The notes: generated by a model from the letters alone, not told the origin. A stretch of 64,000 nt of DNA from Bacillus sp. AFS055030 (GCF_002574545.1 NZ_NUGT01000080.1:49259-113258); one strand, 5' to 3'. Shown: positions 1 to 9,450, counted from the first letter of the stretch. Numbers and translations: made by a program.

Positions 1-82
1 AACCTTTCAAATTTTTGCTTAAATAATATATACTGAGACTTCTGTTGTTCTATATTGACAACAAAATATTTCAACAGTCTGA

Positions 83-108
83 CACTCCAGTAAATAAATA
101 CTGGAGTG
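83..108. terminator. inverted repeat downstream of aldehyde dehydrogenase
   Basis: A perfect 10-bp inverted repeat (CACTCCAGTA / TACTGGAGTG) with a 6-nt loop lies just after the stop of the minus-strand dehydrogenase gene. There is no strong U-run on the minus strand, so its role as an intrinsic terminator is plausible but not certain. Confidence 0.5.
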
Positions 109-117
109 AAAAAGATT

Positions 118-1635
118 TTAAAAGAATCCTAGTTTACTCGGTGAATAACTGACAAGCAAATTCTTTGTATTTTGGTAGTGGTCTAACATCATTTTATGCG
201 TTTCACGACCTACTCCTGAATTTTTATAGCCACCAAAAGCAGCATGAGCAGGATATGCATGATAACAGTTTACCCAAACTCGACCTGCTTCGATGTTGCG
301 TCCGAATCGATAAGCCGTATCCATATCACGAGTCCATACACCCGCCCCTAATCCATATAATGTATCATTAGCGATTTCCAATGCCTCTTCTTTTGTTTTA
401 AATGTAGTGACCGAGACAACAGGACCAAAAATTTCTTCTTGGAATACTCTCATTTTATTGTTCCCTTTAAAAACAGTAGGGTTTACATAAAAACCATCTT
501 TCAATTCTCCATCAAGAACATTGCGACTACCGCCAACTAAAACTTCTGCCCCTTCATTCTTTCCAATTTCAAAATAAGATAAGATCTTATTCAATTGCTC
601 TTGAGAAGCTTGGGAGCCAATCATTGTTTGAGGATCCAATGGATTTCCTTGTTTAATCGCTTTCACTCGTTTTATTGCTCTATCCATAAATTCTTCATAA
701 ATTGATTCATGAATTAGTGCTCTTGATGGACATGTACATACTTCTCCCTGATTTAAGGCAAACATCGTAAACCCTTCAAGTGCTTTATCGAAAAACTCTT
801 CATTGTCTACTACATCTTCAAAGAATATATTAGGAGATTTACCACCTAATTCTAATGTAACAGGAATTAAATTCTTTGAAGCATATTCCATAATCAGTCG
901 CCCAGTTGAAGTTTCACCAGTAAATGCAATTTTCGCAATTCGATCACTTGAAGCTAATGGTTTACCCGCTTCAAGTCCAAATCCGTTTACAATGTTAACA
1001 ACTCCAGGTGGCAATAAATCTTGAATTAGTTCCATTAAAACTAACACAGAAGTTGGCGTTTGCTCAGCCGGTTTCAAAACAACACAATTCCCCGCAGCTA
1101 GTGCTGGAGCAAGTTTCCAAACAGCCATTAAAATTGGGAAATTCCAAGGTATAATCTGACCGACAACTCCTAATGGCTCTTTATAATGATATGCAACTGT
1201 ATCACCATCAAGTTCACCGAGTGATCCTTCTTGCGATCTGATACAACCGGCAAAATAACGGAAATGATCAATTGCTAATGGAATATCTGCAGCTAAAGTT
1301 TCACGAACAGGTTTACCATTTTCCCAAGTTTCAGCGATTGCAAGATATTCTTTATTCTCTTCCATACGATCAGCAATCTTATGTAAAATATTTGCCCTCT
1401 CAGTTACTGACATTCTCCCCCATTTACCTTTTGCACTGTGTGCCGCATCAAGTGCTTTTTCGATATCTTCTGAAGTCGATCTAGCTACCTCACAAAAGAC
1501 TTGTCCAGTTACAGGCGATACATTTCCGAAATACCGTTCCCTTACTGGCCTTACCCATTCCCCACCAATAAAATTGTCATAACGATTTTTAAACGTAATT
1601 AATGAACCAGATTTTCCAGGTGTTGCGTAAACCAT
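118..1635 (-). CDS. NAD-dependent aldehyde dehydrogenase
   Basis: Full-length ALDH superfamily enzyme (505 aa) expected to oxidise an aliphatic aldehyde such as acetaldehyde to the acid in the cytosol. The sequence shows the cofactor region PWNFP around residue 164, the general-base glutamate in LELGGKSPN (Glu262) and the catalytic cysteine in [11 protein letters not shown] (Cys300). The GEVCTCPSR variant and overall length resemble the ExaC/AldB-type acetaldehyde dehydrogenases, which is inference. The start ATG is preceded by an AAGGAGG-like site. The gene is monocistronic, divergent from the YitT gene, with an 11-bp inverted repeat in the shared upstream region. Exact substrate is unknown. 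Confidence 0.9.
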   Translation of the reverse strand: MVYATPGKSGSLITFKNRYDNFIGGEWVRPVRERYFGNVSPVTGQVFCEVARSTSEDIEKALDAAHSAKGKWGRMSVTERANILHKIADRMEENKEYLAIAETWENGKPVRETLAADIPLAIDHFRYFAGCIRSQEGSLGELDGDTVAYHYKEPLGVVGQIIPWNFPILMAVWKLAPALAAGNCVVLKPAEQTPTSVLVLMELIQDLLPPGVVNIVNGFGLEAGKPLASSDRIAKIAFTGETSTGRLIMEYASKNLIPVTLELGGKSPNIFFEDVVDNEEFFDKALEGFTMFALNQGEVCTCPSRALIHESIYEEFMDRAIKRVKAIKQGNPLDPQTMIGSQASQEQLNKILSYFEIGKNEGAEVLVGGSRNVLDGELKDGFYVNPTVFKGNNKMRVFQEEIFGPVVSVTTFKTKEEALEIANDTLYGLGAGVWTRDMDTAYRFGRNIEAGRVWVNCYHAYPAHAAFGGYKNSGVGRETHKMMLDHYQNTKNLLVSYSPSKLGFF

Positions 1636-1684
1636 AATGATTCCTCCTTATTAGCTTGTCTCTTTATAAGCCTATGAACATGTG

Positions 1685-1715
1685 AAACGATCTATGACTA
1701 ATAAATAGATCGTTT
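1685..1715. promoter_or_regulatory. 11-bp perfect inverted repeat, candidate operator
   Basis: AAACGATCTAT and ATAGATCGTTT are separated by 9 nt in the divergent region between the aldehyde dehydrogenase and YitT genes. Arm length and position fit a transcription-factor site. The regulator is not identifiable from this window. Confidence 0.4.
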
Positions 1716-1800
1716 AATTTGGAAAATTTTTTTGATTCATAACGAATTATTAGGTAGAATGATAGAAGTGAAAAAATCTGTTAGAAAATGAGGGGTCACT

Positions 1801-2619
1801 GTGCGTAAAAACTTCCTAGATATTTTATATCTCCTTGTTGGGTCAGCTATATTTGCAGTTGGTGTTAACTTCTTTGCTATACCGAATAAATTAGCTGAGG
1901 GTGGCTTTACCGGCATTACGATGATTACTTATTATTTATTTAATTGGTCACCTGATGTCGTATATTTTGTTTTAAATGCTTCCTTGTTAATAATTGGATA
2001 TAAATATTTAAAGAAACAACTAATCATATATACAGTTATTTCCATAGTAGCAATTTCATTTTTCTTACGTATTACGGACGGTTATGGCGTACCAACAAAC
2101 GAAACTTTACTAGGCACTATTTTTGCTGGTGTTTTAATTGGTCTAGGTTTAGGAATTGTCTTTCGTGCGGGGGGTACAACAGGTGGTTCTACAGTACTTG
2201 CTCAAATGGTTCATCAATCCTTTGGGTGGAGTATTAGTAAATCTTTACTATTATTTGATCTAATCGTCGTTTTAGGTGGTTATTTTGTAATCGGCTTTGA
2301 AAAGACTTTATATACTGTAATTTCTATTTATATTGGTATTAAAGTTATGGATTTTATCATGGAAGGATTAAATCCTAAAAAAGCGATTACGATTATATCC
2401 GACCAAGCGAATGAAATTGCCCAAATCGTATCAAACGAAATGAATCGAGGAGTAACGATTTATCCTGCAAAAGGCCACTTCTCTGGCTTAAGAAAAGAGT
2501 CCTTATATATTATTCTTAATAATAAAGAACTATTTGAACTAAAAAAAATAATTCATACAATTGATCCAAAAGCATTTGTCGTAATACATGATGTAAATGA
2601 CGTGTTGAAAGCAGGATAA
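1801..2619 (+). CDS. YitT family membrane protein (DUF161/DUF2179)
   Basis: A 272-aa integral membrane protein. The first ~180 residues carry about five to six hydrophobic segments, including the Gly-rich stretch GIVFRAGGTTGGST characteristic of YitT/DUF161 proteins. The last ~80 residues are soluble (AITIISDQANEIAQIV...RGVTIYPAKGHFSG) and match the DUF2179 C-terminal domain. Length is normal for the family, whose transport function is not established. Translation starts at GTG with GAGGGG about 7 nt upstream. The gene stands alone and is followed by a strong intrinsic terminator. Confidence 0.88.
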   Translation: MRKNFLDILYLLVGSAIFAVGVNFFAIPNKLAEGGFTGITMITYYLFNWSPDVVYFVLNASLLIIGYKYLKKQLIIYTVISIVAISFFLRITDGYGVPTNETLLGTIFAGVLIGLGLGIVFRAGGTTGGSTVLAQMVHQSFGWSISKSLLLFDLIVVLGGYFVIGFEKTLYTVISIYIGIKVMDFIMEGLNPKKAITIISDQANEIAQIVSNEMNRGVTIYPAKGHFSGLRKESLYIILNNKELFELKKIIHTIDPKAFVVIHDVNDVLKAG

Positions 2620-2635
2620 AAGATTTAAGTAAATA

Positions 2636-2684
2636 AAAAAACAAATCGCTTTAAGTAATCAAACTTAAGTGATTTGTTTTTTTC
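2636..2684 (+). terminator. intrinsic terminator after YitT gene
   Basis: A long stem (ACAAATCGCTTTAAGT pairing with ACTTAAGTGATTTGT, loop AATCAA) is followed by a run of T. It lies 17 nt after the stop codon. Confidence 0.85.
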
Positions 2685-2735
2685 TTTTAAATTGCTTTCG
2701 CTTTATGGTCGCACATCATTTTCGACACCACTAAT

Positions 2736-2765
2736 CAATGGCTAATAAGTCATTGTTTTTTTTAT
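2736..2765 (+). terminator. orphan intrinsic terminator
   Basis: CAATGGCT-AATA-AGTCATTG is followed by eight or more T on the plus strand. No gene immediately precedes it except the already terminated YitT gene, so it may be left over from a lost gene. Confidence 0.5.
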
Positions 2766-3180
2766 GCAGTTTTGTCTGTTTTTTAAAATCGTTAGTATAT
2801 TTCAACAGTTTGTAACATCTTTAACCGTTTTTATATGAAATAAATGGTAAAGTCAAATTGTAAATCGTTATAACTTTGAGAAGGAGGTGCGACAAAAAAC
2901 AATTAATTTTATAACAACTTCTTGTTTAAACCCTTCATATTCTTTGCCACAGATCACTTGATTATCTCCATCAACAGGTAATTCTCTACCCTTAGGCTTT
3001 TGTATCCTTTAACTCACTTATTTCAGAAAGCTACATGCAACACTTGCTGTTATCCGAATGTATTTGTAGCATTGGTTACATTTCACCTTTCTACTCTTAT
3101 GTGACTTGAATCTCACAATACTAATAGTTCAAAATCATATTTTTTAGATTGTCCATCAGTTTAGAAGTTTAATATTATTA
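2766..3180. other. non-coding stretch with possible decayed coding remnants
   Basis: No intact gene is visible. On the minus strand two short open stretches in different frames look protein-like. One contains HKSRKVKCNQCYK (about 3030-3110). The other contains RELPVDGDNQVICGKEYEG (about 2900-2995). They are separated by stops, so they could be remnants of one decayed gene or chance. I do not recognise the family. Confidence 0.25.
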
Positions 3181-3202
3181 CAACAAAAGGAGCGCTAATT
3201 TA

Positions 3203-3625
3203 ATAAAAAATCTGAAAACAATGTTATTTTCATGCATATCAGTATCATTGTTGAGTCTAGTTTTTACTATCCCTGCATTAGCTAGTACAAGTATCTTCAA
3301 TTTCCAGATGAATAAAGTTTATTTAGATGGAAGAGTAAATGCAGCTTATCACAAACTGGATGCAGGTACAGTAGCTTTTAATGGTTCTACTTATGTTTTC
3401 AGTAAAGATGCAGGTGCTAAAACCACTCCTACTGATTTATTGTTTACTCTTTGGAATGCAACTTCTGGTAATAGCTTTGGATCTGTTAAAGCAAAAGTAG
3501 GTAGTAATTTTTCAGGAAAGTTTAAATCAGTAGGTGGTGGAACTAAATATTATTTAATAATTACAAGAGTGAATGGTTTAGACGACGGTAATAATATCAA
3601 AGGTTCTGGTACACTAAAAAATTAG
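3203..3625 (+). CDS. small secreted protein, unknown function
   Basis: A protein of about 134-140 aa with a Sec-type signal peptide (LFSCISVSLLSLVFTIPALA, cleavage after ALA) and a mature part rich in Gly, Ser, Thr and Lys, without cysteine. The family is not recognised. The first ATG is at 3221, but the only good ribosome-binding site (AAAAGGAG, 3185-3192) is 28 nt upstream of it. An in-frame ATA at 3203 sits 10 nt after the site and would add IKNLKT, supplying the positive charges a signal peptide normally has. Either initiation is at a rare AUA codon, or the original ATG has mutated. The coordinates given use the ATA; the conservative start is 3221. No terminator was recognised before the next gene. 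Confidence 0.6.
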   Translation: MKNLKTMLFSCISVSLLSLVFTIPALASTSIFNFQMNKVYLDGRVNAAYHKLDAGTVAFNGSTYVFSKDAGAKTTPTDLLFTLWNATSGNSFGSVKAKVGSNFSGKFKSVGGGTKYYLIITRVNGLDDGNNIKGSGTLKN

Positions 3626-3710
3626 AAAAATATATTTAAAACATTCAAAAATATTTATAAGTCATAAAAATCAATCTCTTATACGGTTTATTTTGGAGGG
3701 GATTCTCAAA

Positions 3711-4289
3711 ATGAAAAAGATGATCGATTTCAATGGATGGATTTTGTATGGATCTATATTGATATTATTAATGATACTATTTGTATTAAAGATAAAATTC
3801 AAAAAAGATATTGTGTATTTATTTTTCTTCTCTATTATGTTTATCTATTTATGTTATGTTTTAAAATACTCTCAATTTCCAATCTATCTATCTCAAACAT
3901 ACAGGAATATGTTTGGGTTACAAGCATGGAATTTGAATCTAGTTCCTCTTATACACCTTACAAAGGATGATTTTGAGACTTCTATACTTAATGTCTTGAT
4001 GACAATTCCATTTGGATTCGGACTTCCTTTTATTACAAAAAGTACATTAACAAAAATAGCCATAGTAGGATTATTGTTAGGGATCATAATTGAGTCTTTG
4101 CAAGGAATTATTGGACTACTTAATGGTTTCTCTTTTAGAGTTGTTGATATAAATGACCTCATATTTAATTTTATAGGTACTTTAATTGGATATAGTCTAT
4201 TCAAATTATTTTCTTTTCTATTTAAGCTAATAATAAAAAAAGCTAATATAAAATTAAACTCGCTATTAAAACATATTTATAATGCTTGA
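3711..4289 (+). CDS. VanZ-like membrane protein
   Basis: A protein of about 192 aa with five hydrophobic segments. The core NVLMTIPFGFGLPFI ... GIIIESLQ ... RVVDINDLIFNFIGTLIGY is the VanZ family signature. VanZ of enterococci gives low-level teicoplanin resistance; most chromosomal homologues have no known role. A TTG lies further upstream, but GGAGGG at 3695-3700 is correctly spaced (10 nt) for the ATG at 3711, so I chose that start. It runs in the same direction as the secreted-protein gene 85 nt upstream. Confidence 0.82.
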   Translation: MKKMIDFNGWILYGSILILLMILFVLKIKFKKDIVYLFFFSIMFIYLCYVLKYSQFPIYLSQTYRNMFGLQAWNLNLVPLIHLTKDDFETSILNVLMTIPFGFGLPFITKSTLTKIAIVGLLLGIIIESLQGIIGLLNGFSFRVVDINDLIFNFIGTLIGYSLFKLFSFLFKLIIKKANIKLNSLLKHIYNA

Positions 4290-4309
4290 GAAGTGATCTA
4301 ATTTAATAA

Positions 4310-4344
4310 ACGCCTAGAATGTTTTTACCAACATTCTTAGGCGA
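4310..4344. terminator. hairpin between convergent genes
   Basis: CGCCTAGAATGTT pairs with AACATTCTTAGGCG (one bulged base). It lies between the converging VanZ-like and ABC-F genes and could terminate either. U-runs are weak on both sides. Confidence 0.55.
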
Positions 4345-4375
4345 TTATTATAAAGATTACACACTATGCAATAAC

Positions 4376-6208
4376 TTATATTGATTTCCCTTTTAAATCT
4401 ACAACTAACCTCTCATTTATTCCATCTAGTTCCTTTTGTAATTTAACGATTTTTGAAATTTGAGCTTTCTTTTCTTCATCTGTTTCTTTTTCTTCTGCAT
4501 TTATTGCAGCTATTTCTAGTTGTAGCTTAATTCGTTCATTTAATAATGTTTGTTGATCATTTGAGATGCTTTGTCTACCGTTCCATTCTGCAAAAGAGCC
4601 TTTGAATTCATATAGATTCCCGTTTTCAATATGGATTACACGATTTGAGACCTTTTTTAGTAAATATGGATCATGTGATACTACAACTACAGCCCCAGGA
4701 TAAGATGCTAAAGCTTCTTCAATTCTTTCTCTTGTGTGAATGTCTAAATAGTTTGTCGGCTCATCAAGTACAAGTAGGTTTGAATCTGAAAAATATAGTT
4801 TTACAAAAGCGACTCTGCATTTTTCTCCCATACTAAGTTCCGCTATTTGTTTGTATACATCTTCTCTTCTAAAAAGGAAACATGCTAAAATTGTTCTTGC
4901 TTCTGTTTCAGTCAAATTTGGTAGTGATAATATTTCATTTAAAATTGTTGAATCCTCATTTAATGCTTCAAGTTCCTGCATAAAATAACCTATTTTTAAT
5001 TGAGGATTATGTCTTACACACCCATTATTAGGAATGATTAATCCTGTTAATAATTTTAAAAATGTTGATTTACCAGAACCATTTTTTCCTATTACAGCTA
5101 ATCGATCTTCTCGATTTAAAATAAAATCAACTTGATTAAATAACGATTTTTCATCATATGAAAAATCAACTTTTTCAAATGTAATCATTTGTTTTGCTGA
5201 AAATGAATCATTTTCAAAGCTCGCTGAAATTGTTTTAACTTCCTTTGGTTTTTCTACTTTTCTTTTTTCTAATCGTTCTAAATCCTTTTCTTTTGATTTA
5301 AATCTTAATGCGTTTTTTGCCGCTTTTTTCTTAGCAAAAGGATCACGTTCACTAGCCGCATTATGTGAACTTGTAAACCATTGTTTATATTGATTTATTG
5401 TTTCGATAAGTTTTTTCTTTTCCGCTTCTTGTTTTTCAAATTGTGCTTGCTGAGTTTTTCTCTCATGCTCTTTTTGTATTTTGTATGCTGAATAGCCACC
5501 ATTATACTTAAAGGTACCACTTTCAGTTAATTCAACAGTTACAGTCGCTACGTCATCAATAAATTGTCGTTCATGTGAAATAAAAAGGACACTACCTTTA
5601 TAGTTCTGTAACCATTCTGTTAACCATTGGATCGACTCAGTGTCTAAATGATTTGTTGGTTCATCTAAAATTAATAGCTTAGGTTTTTTCAACATTACTT
5701 TTGCTAATTTGACTTTTGTTTTTTGTCCACCACTTAAATGACTGAATGGGATATCCCATAACGATTGCGGTAATTGAAATTTCTTAAGAATTTGATCAAT
5801 TTTCGTTTCCCAATCATAGCCGTCTAATTCTAAATAGTTGCTTAAACTCTCGTTATATTTTGCAAGATTTTCTTCATTTGACAAGTCACGTAAATACTTT
5901 TCTAAATTCTTTTTGATTAAAAATCTCTCTTGATCAAACGATTCAACTACTTCTCTTGCTGAAAGGTTTTGTTGATTCTCTTCATCAGTTAAAAGCCATC
6001 CAATTTCATCTTTTGAATAATGAATTTGTAGCATTCCTTTTTTTAATGGAATATTACCTAAAAGTGCATTAATAAATGTTGACTTCCCAACTCCATTTTC
6101 ACCAATTAATGCTACCCTTTCACCTTCTTTTATGTCTAAGTTTCCATTATTAAAAATTGTTTTTCCATTTAACTCTATTTCTATATTCGATGCTTTTATA
6201 ATAAACAT
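4376..6208 (-). CDS. ABC-F ATPase, probable antibiotic ribosome-protection protein
   Basis: A protein of about 610 aa with two ABC domains in one chain and no membrane segment, the layout of ABC-F translation factors. The first domain has Walker A GENGVGKST, signature LSGGQ and Walker B LLILDEPTNHLD. A charged coiled-coil linker follows, then a second domain with GKNGSGKST, LSMGE and LLVLDEPTNYLD, and a C-terminal coiled coil of about 55 residues. Vga/Lsa/VmlR-type members displace ribosome-bound antibiotics. The exact subfamily and drug spectrum cannot be told by eye. An in-frame upstream ATG exists at 6307, but GGAGTGAAG is positioned for the ATG at 6208. A terminator in the leader (6288-6326) suggests induction by antitermination. 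Confidence 0.82.
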   Translation of the reverse strand: MFIIKASNIEIELNGKTIFNNGNLDIKEGERVALIGENGVGKSTFINALLGNIPLKKGMLQIHYSKDEIGWLLTDEENQQNLSAREVVESFDQERFLIKKNLEKYLRDLSNEENLAKYNESLSNYLELDGYDWETKIDQILKKFQLPQSLWDIPFSHLSGGQKTKVKLAKVMLKKPKLLILDEPTNHLDTESIQWLTEWLQNYKGSVLFISHERQFIDDVATVTVELTESGTFKYNGGYSAYKIQKEHERKTQQAQFEKQEAEKKKLIETINQYKQWFTSSHNAASERDPFAKKKAAKNALRFKSKEKDLERLEKRKVEKPKEVKTISASFENDSFSAKQMITFEKVDFSYDEKSLFNQVDFILNREDRLAVIGKNGSGKSTFLKLLTGLIIPNNGCVRHNPQLKIGYFMQELEALNEDSTILNEILSLPNLTETEARTILACFLFRREDVYKQIAELSMGEKCRVAFVKLYFSDSNLLVLDEPTNYLDIHTRERIEEALASYPGAVVVVSHDPYLLKKVSNRVIHIENGNLYEFKGSFAEWNGRQSISNDQQTLLNERIKLQLEIAAINAEEKETDEEKKAQISKIVKLQKELDGINERLVVDLKGKSI

Positions 6209-6287
6209 ATACTTCACTCCATCCGATTTTAATCGATCACTCTGCTTAAAAAATTCGATCTGTTTTCGAAAGTATTTTTTAATGAGA

Positions 6288-6326
6288 GAAAAATAAAAAA
6301 CACACAAGCAGTATCTGCCTGTGTGT
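6288..6326 (-). promoter_or_regulatory. leader terminator (attenuator) of the ABC-F gene
   Basis: On the minus strand ACACACAGGCAG pairs over 12 bp (one G-U) with CTGCTTGTGTGT across a 3-nt loop, followed by TTTTTTATTTTT. It stands about 80 nt upstream of the ABC-F start, inside the transcript leader. A CTGCCTG at 6488-6494 is complementary to the 5' arm (CAGGCAG) and could act as antiterminator. Antibiotic-dependent attenuation is known for related genes such as vmlR; it is inferred here. Confidence 0.75.
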
Positions 6327-6627
6327 ATTGGATGTAATTTAATAAGCCATGTATATATGAAAAAATATACGTGAGTTTATACTTCAAATGAAATGAAATA
6401 ATAAATAAACCATGTTTTTATTCAATGGATTAATTTAATATTCGTATAGGCTCATAAATAGACAGACTTATCCAATTTCTCTGATTTCAGGCAGAGTACT
6501 TTTTTGCTATAAAATTCGTTAGCTTAAAAAGTTATCGGATATTGTACATAGTGTCTAAATTTGATGCCTCCTTAAAAATATTAATTTAATCTTAGCTTAC
6601 TTTTAGTATGAATTCAATGGTTTCTTT
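6327..6627 (-). other. leader/upstream region of ABC-F gene
   Basis: No gene of normal size. It should hold the ABC-F promoter and the 5' part of its leader. A strong AAGGAGG (about 6568-6574) has no well-placed start codon after it. Tiny ORFs are present, such as one encoding MVYLLFHFI, but without a convincing ribosome-binding site. Confidence 0.4.
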
Positions 6628-7122
6628 TTATTCTTTCCAAATTAATGCCAATTCCTTACTTAATTTCTTTCTTATTTGGCGACTTTCTAAACGCTTAAAT
6701 GCTAATTGCTGTAATTTTATTTCTTCCTTAGTTTCTGGTATAACCTCTACTACTTTATGTGGTTTACCATCTTTTAGTGCAACAAATGTTACAAAACAAG
6801 TTGCAGCAACCCTTTTTTCACCTGAAAGTAAATCTTCGGCAGTAGCTCGAACAAATACTTCCATTGAGCTTGAGCCTGTTAAAATCACGAATGATTCATA
6901 ATATATGCAATCACTTTCGCGAACTGGACATAAAAATTCTACTGAATCCATCGATGCGGTTACACATTCCATTCTTGAATGCTTTGTAGCTGAGATGGAG
7001 GCAATTAAGTCCATTGCTGCAAGCATTTTTCCTCCGAATAATGTACCATGATTATTTAAATCAGTTGGAAATATTCTACTACTATCAAATACTCTGGATT
7101 CTTTTACATATCTACCATTCAT
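6628..7122 (-). CDS. acyl-CoA thioesterase, hotdog fold (YkhA-like)
   Basis: A cytosolic hotdog-fold thioesterase of about 164 aa expected to hydrolyse acyl-CoA. The motif NNHGTLFGGKMLAAMDLIASISATKHS near the N-terminus holds the HGT-x-FGG active-site region typical of this group, and the length matches YkhA-type proteins. A GTG at 7131 is an alternative start; AGGGTG places initiation at the ATG 7122. The gene begins only about 14 nt after the metE stop and no terminator lies between. It is therefore probably in the metE transcript and under the same cobalamin riboswitch, an unexpected pairing. Confidence 0.85.
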   Translation of the reverse strand: MNGRYVKESRVFDSSRIFPTDLNNHGTLFGGKMLAAMDLIASISATKHSRMECVTASMDSVEFLCPVRESDCIYYESFVILTGSSSMEVFVRATAEDLLSGEKRVAATCFVTFVALKDGKPHKVVEVIPETKEEIKLQQLAFKRLESRQIRKKLSKELALIWKE

Positions 7123-7135
7123 CGATTTCACCCTA

Positions 7136-9427
7136 TCATTTAATAATTGTATAATATTTTTCTCGAACTATTTTTGCAGATTTTACCATATTTGACAAGG
7201 CATCTATTACCTCAGTTTCATTACGCGTCTTTAAACCACAGTCTGGATTAACCCAAAATCTATTTGCATCACATACTCTTAAAGAGCTAATAATATTTTC
7301 TTCCATTTCCTCAACCGACGGTACCCTCGGGCTATGAATATCATACACGCCTAATCCAATTCCAAAGGGATAAGGGGAATTTGATAAATAAGTAGAAAAT
7401 TCTTGATGACTTCTTGCATGTTCAATTGAAATAACATCTGCGTCTAAATCAATAATTGTATCCATAATATCGCTAAAGTTGCTATAACACATATGAGTAT
7501 GTATTTGCGTTTCGTTTCTGACACTTGATGTAGTTAAACGAAATGCTCTCGTTACCCAATGTAAATATTGATCCCAATCCTTTTGCTTTAAAGGTAATCC
7601 TTCACGAATGGCAGGTTCATCAACTTGAATAATTGAAATACCAACAGCTTCAAGTGCTTTTACTTCTTTACGTAGGGCTAATGCAATTTCATATGCTATT
7701 TCCTCTTTTGTTCGATCTTCACGAACAAACGACCAATTTAATATTGTGACTGGGCCTGTTAACATTCCTTTGACTGGTTTAGTTGTTAAACTTTGTGCAT
7801 ATGCAGTTTCATTTACGGTAATTGGCTTTGTAAACTCTACTTTACTAAAAATAATAGGCGGTTTAACACAGCGCGACCCATACGACTGAACCCATGCTTT
7901 TTTCGTGAATGCAAATCCCTCTAGTTTTTCACCAAAATATTCAACCATATCTGTACGCTCATATTCACCATGTACTAAAACATCCATTTCAATATTTTCT
8001 TGAATTTCAATCCATTCTTTAATTTTCATTTTAATTTGATTTATATATTCTGAATCATCGACCATTTTTTTTCGCCATTGCTGTCTTATTTGTTTAATTT
8101 CCTTCGTTTGAGGAAAACTTCCAATTGTCGTCGTTGGTAAAATTGGTAAATTCATTACTTTATTTTGTATTGGATATCTTAAATGAAATGGTACTGGTCT
8201 TCTAAAATCTTCTTCATTAATCGATTCTAATTCATTCAGAGTTTCGTTATTTTTTTGGCTTAGTTGTTTTAAATTTACTAAACAATTACTTGCATATTTA
8301 ACTTCATTTTCAACTAAGTTCGGATTGTTAATAAATAAACTTTTTAGTAAAACTAACTCTTCTAATTTTTCATTGGCAAACGATAAAGCTTCAAACAAAG
8401 TATCATTTAATAAATTCTCTTCAACTTTTGTAACTGGTACGTGAAGCAAACTACAAGATGGTTGAATCCACCAATCTTTTGGACTTATTTCCTTTTTAAG
8501 AGAATTTAAAAAATCAATAGATTCATTTATATCATTTCTCCAAATATTCCGTCCATTAATGATTCCTACACCTAGTACTTTGTCTTTTGGAAACCCGTAC
8601 TCAAGAATCGACTGTAAGTTACCATCTTTACCGTGAACAAAATCAAGACCAATGCCTGCTACAGGAAACGAAATTAGTTCTTTATATTGTTCTACTGCTT
8701 CAAAGTAAGTTTGAAGCATAATTGATAATGAAGGGACAGCTTTTGCAATTTGTTCATAAATTTCTTTCATAAAATGAATATCTTCGCTTGATTCTTCTAA
8801 AACAAAACATGGTTCATCAATTTGTACCCACTCAACACCTTCATTCTCAAGCTCTTTAAGCATTTGAATATAAAGATTTACTAGATGATTTATTATGTTT
8901 CGTTTTTCTTCTTCTTTGTAACCTTTTGCTAACTGTACAAATGTATAGATTCCTAGAATGACAGGTTTTGTTTTTATACCAAGCTCAGTTAATGCCTCTT
9001 TGTATGCTTCTAATGGCTTATTGAATAATAATCTATGTTGCTTGTCTTTTTGATATTCAGGGACGATATAGTGATAGTTTGTATTAAACCATTTTGTCAT
9101 TTCACAAGCTACAATGTTTTTACTACCTCTTGCTAATGCAAAATATGTATCTAGGCTTGGCCTTTCATTTATTTCACCAAATCGACTAGGGATCCAACCA
9201 AACATCGTTGCAACATCTAACACATGATCATAAAACGTAAAATCATTTACAGGAACTAGTTCCACACCTAAATCATGCTGTTTCTTTATTGAGTTTAATC
9301 TCAGTGATTTCATTTCTTGTTCAAATTCTCTTTGATCAATTTTCTTTTGCCAAAAGCTTTCTAACGTTTTTTTCCATTCACGATTTTCACCAATTCTCGG
9401 ATATCCTAAATTACTTATGTGCACCAT
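7136..9427 (-). CDS. metE: cobalamin-independent methionine synthase
   Basis: A 763-aa enzyme, full length, that transfers the methyl group of 5-methyltetrahydropteroyl-triglutamate to homocysteine, the last step of methionine synthesis, in the cytosol. The N-terminal half starts with the conserved LGYPRIGENREWKK. The C-terminal half has the zinc ligands in HTHMCYSNF and NPDCGLKTR, and the folate-binding LPTTTIGSFPQT. The start ATG follows AAAAGGAGAGGGAG. Control by the upstream cobalamin riboswitch makes sense: when vitamin B12 is available this B12-independent enzyme is not needed. Confidence 0.97.
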   Translation of the reverse strand: MVHISNLGYPRIGENREWKKTLESFWQKKIDQREFEQEMKSLRLNSIKKQHDLGVELVPVNDFTFYDHVLDVATMFGWIPSRFGEINERPSLDTYFALARGSKNIVACEMTKWFNTNYHYIVPEYQKDKQHRLLFNKPLEAYKEALTELGIKTKPVILGIYTFVQLAKGYKEEEKRNIINHLVNLYIQMLKELENEGVEWVQIDEPCFVLEESSEDIHFMKEIYEQIAKAVPSLSIMLQTYFEAVEQYKELISFPVAGIGLDFVHGKDGNLQSILEYGFPKDKVLGVGIINGRNIWRNDINESIDFLNSLKKEISPKDWWIQPSCSLLHVPVTKVEENLLNDTLFEALSFANEKLEELVLLKSLFINNPNLVENEVKYASNCLVNLKQLSQKNNETLNELESINEEDFRRPVPFHLRYPIQNKVMNLPILPTTTIGSFPQTKEIKQIRQQWRKKMVDDSEYINQIKMKIKEWIEIQENIEMDVLVHGEYERTDMVEYFGEKLEGFAFTKKAWVQSYGSRCVKPPIIFSKVEFTKPITVNETAYAQSLTTKPVKGMLTGPVTILNWSFVREDRTKEEIAYEIALALRKEVKALEAVGISIIQVDEPAIREGLPLKQKDWDQYLHWVTRAFRLTTSSVRNETQIHTHMCYSNFSDIMDTIIDLDADVISIEHARSHQEFSTYLSNSPYPFGIGLGVYDIHSPRVPSVEEMEENIISSLRVCDANRFWVNPDCGLKTRNETEVIDALSNMVKSAKIVREKYYTIIK

Positions 9428-9450
9428 TTCTCCCTCTCCTTTTAACTAAA

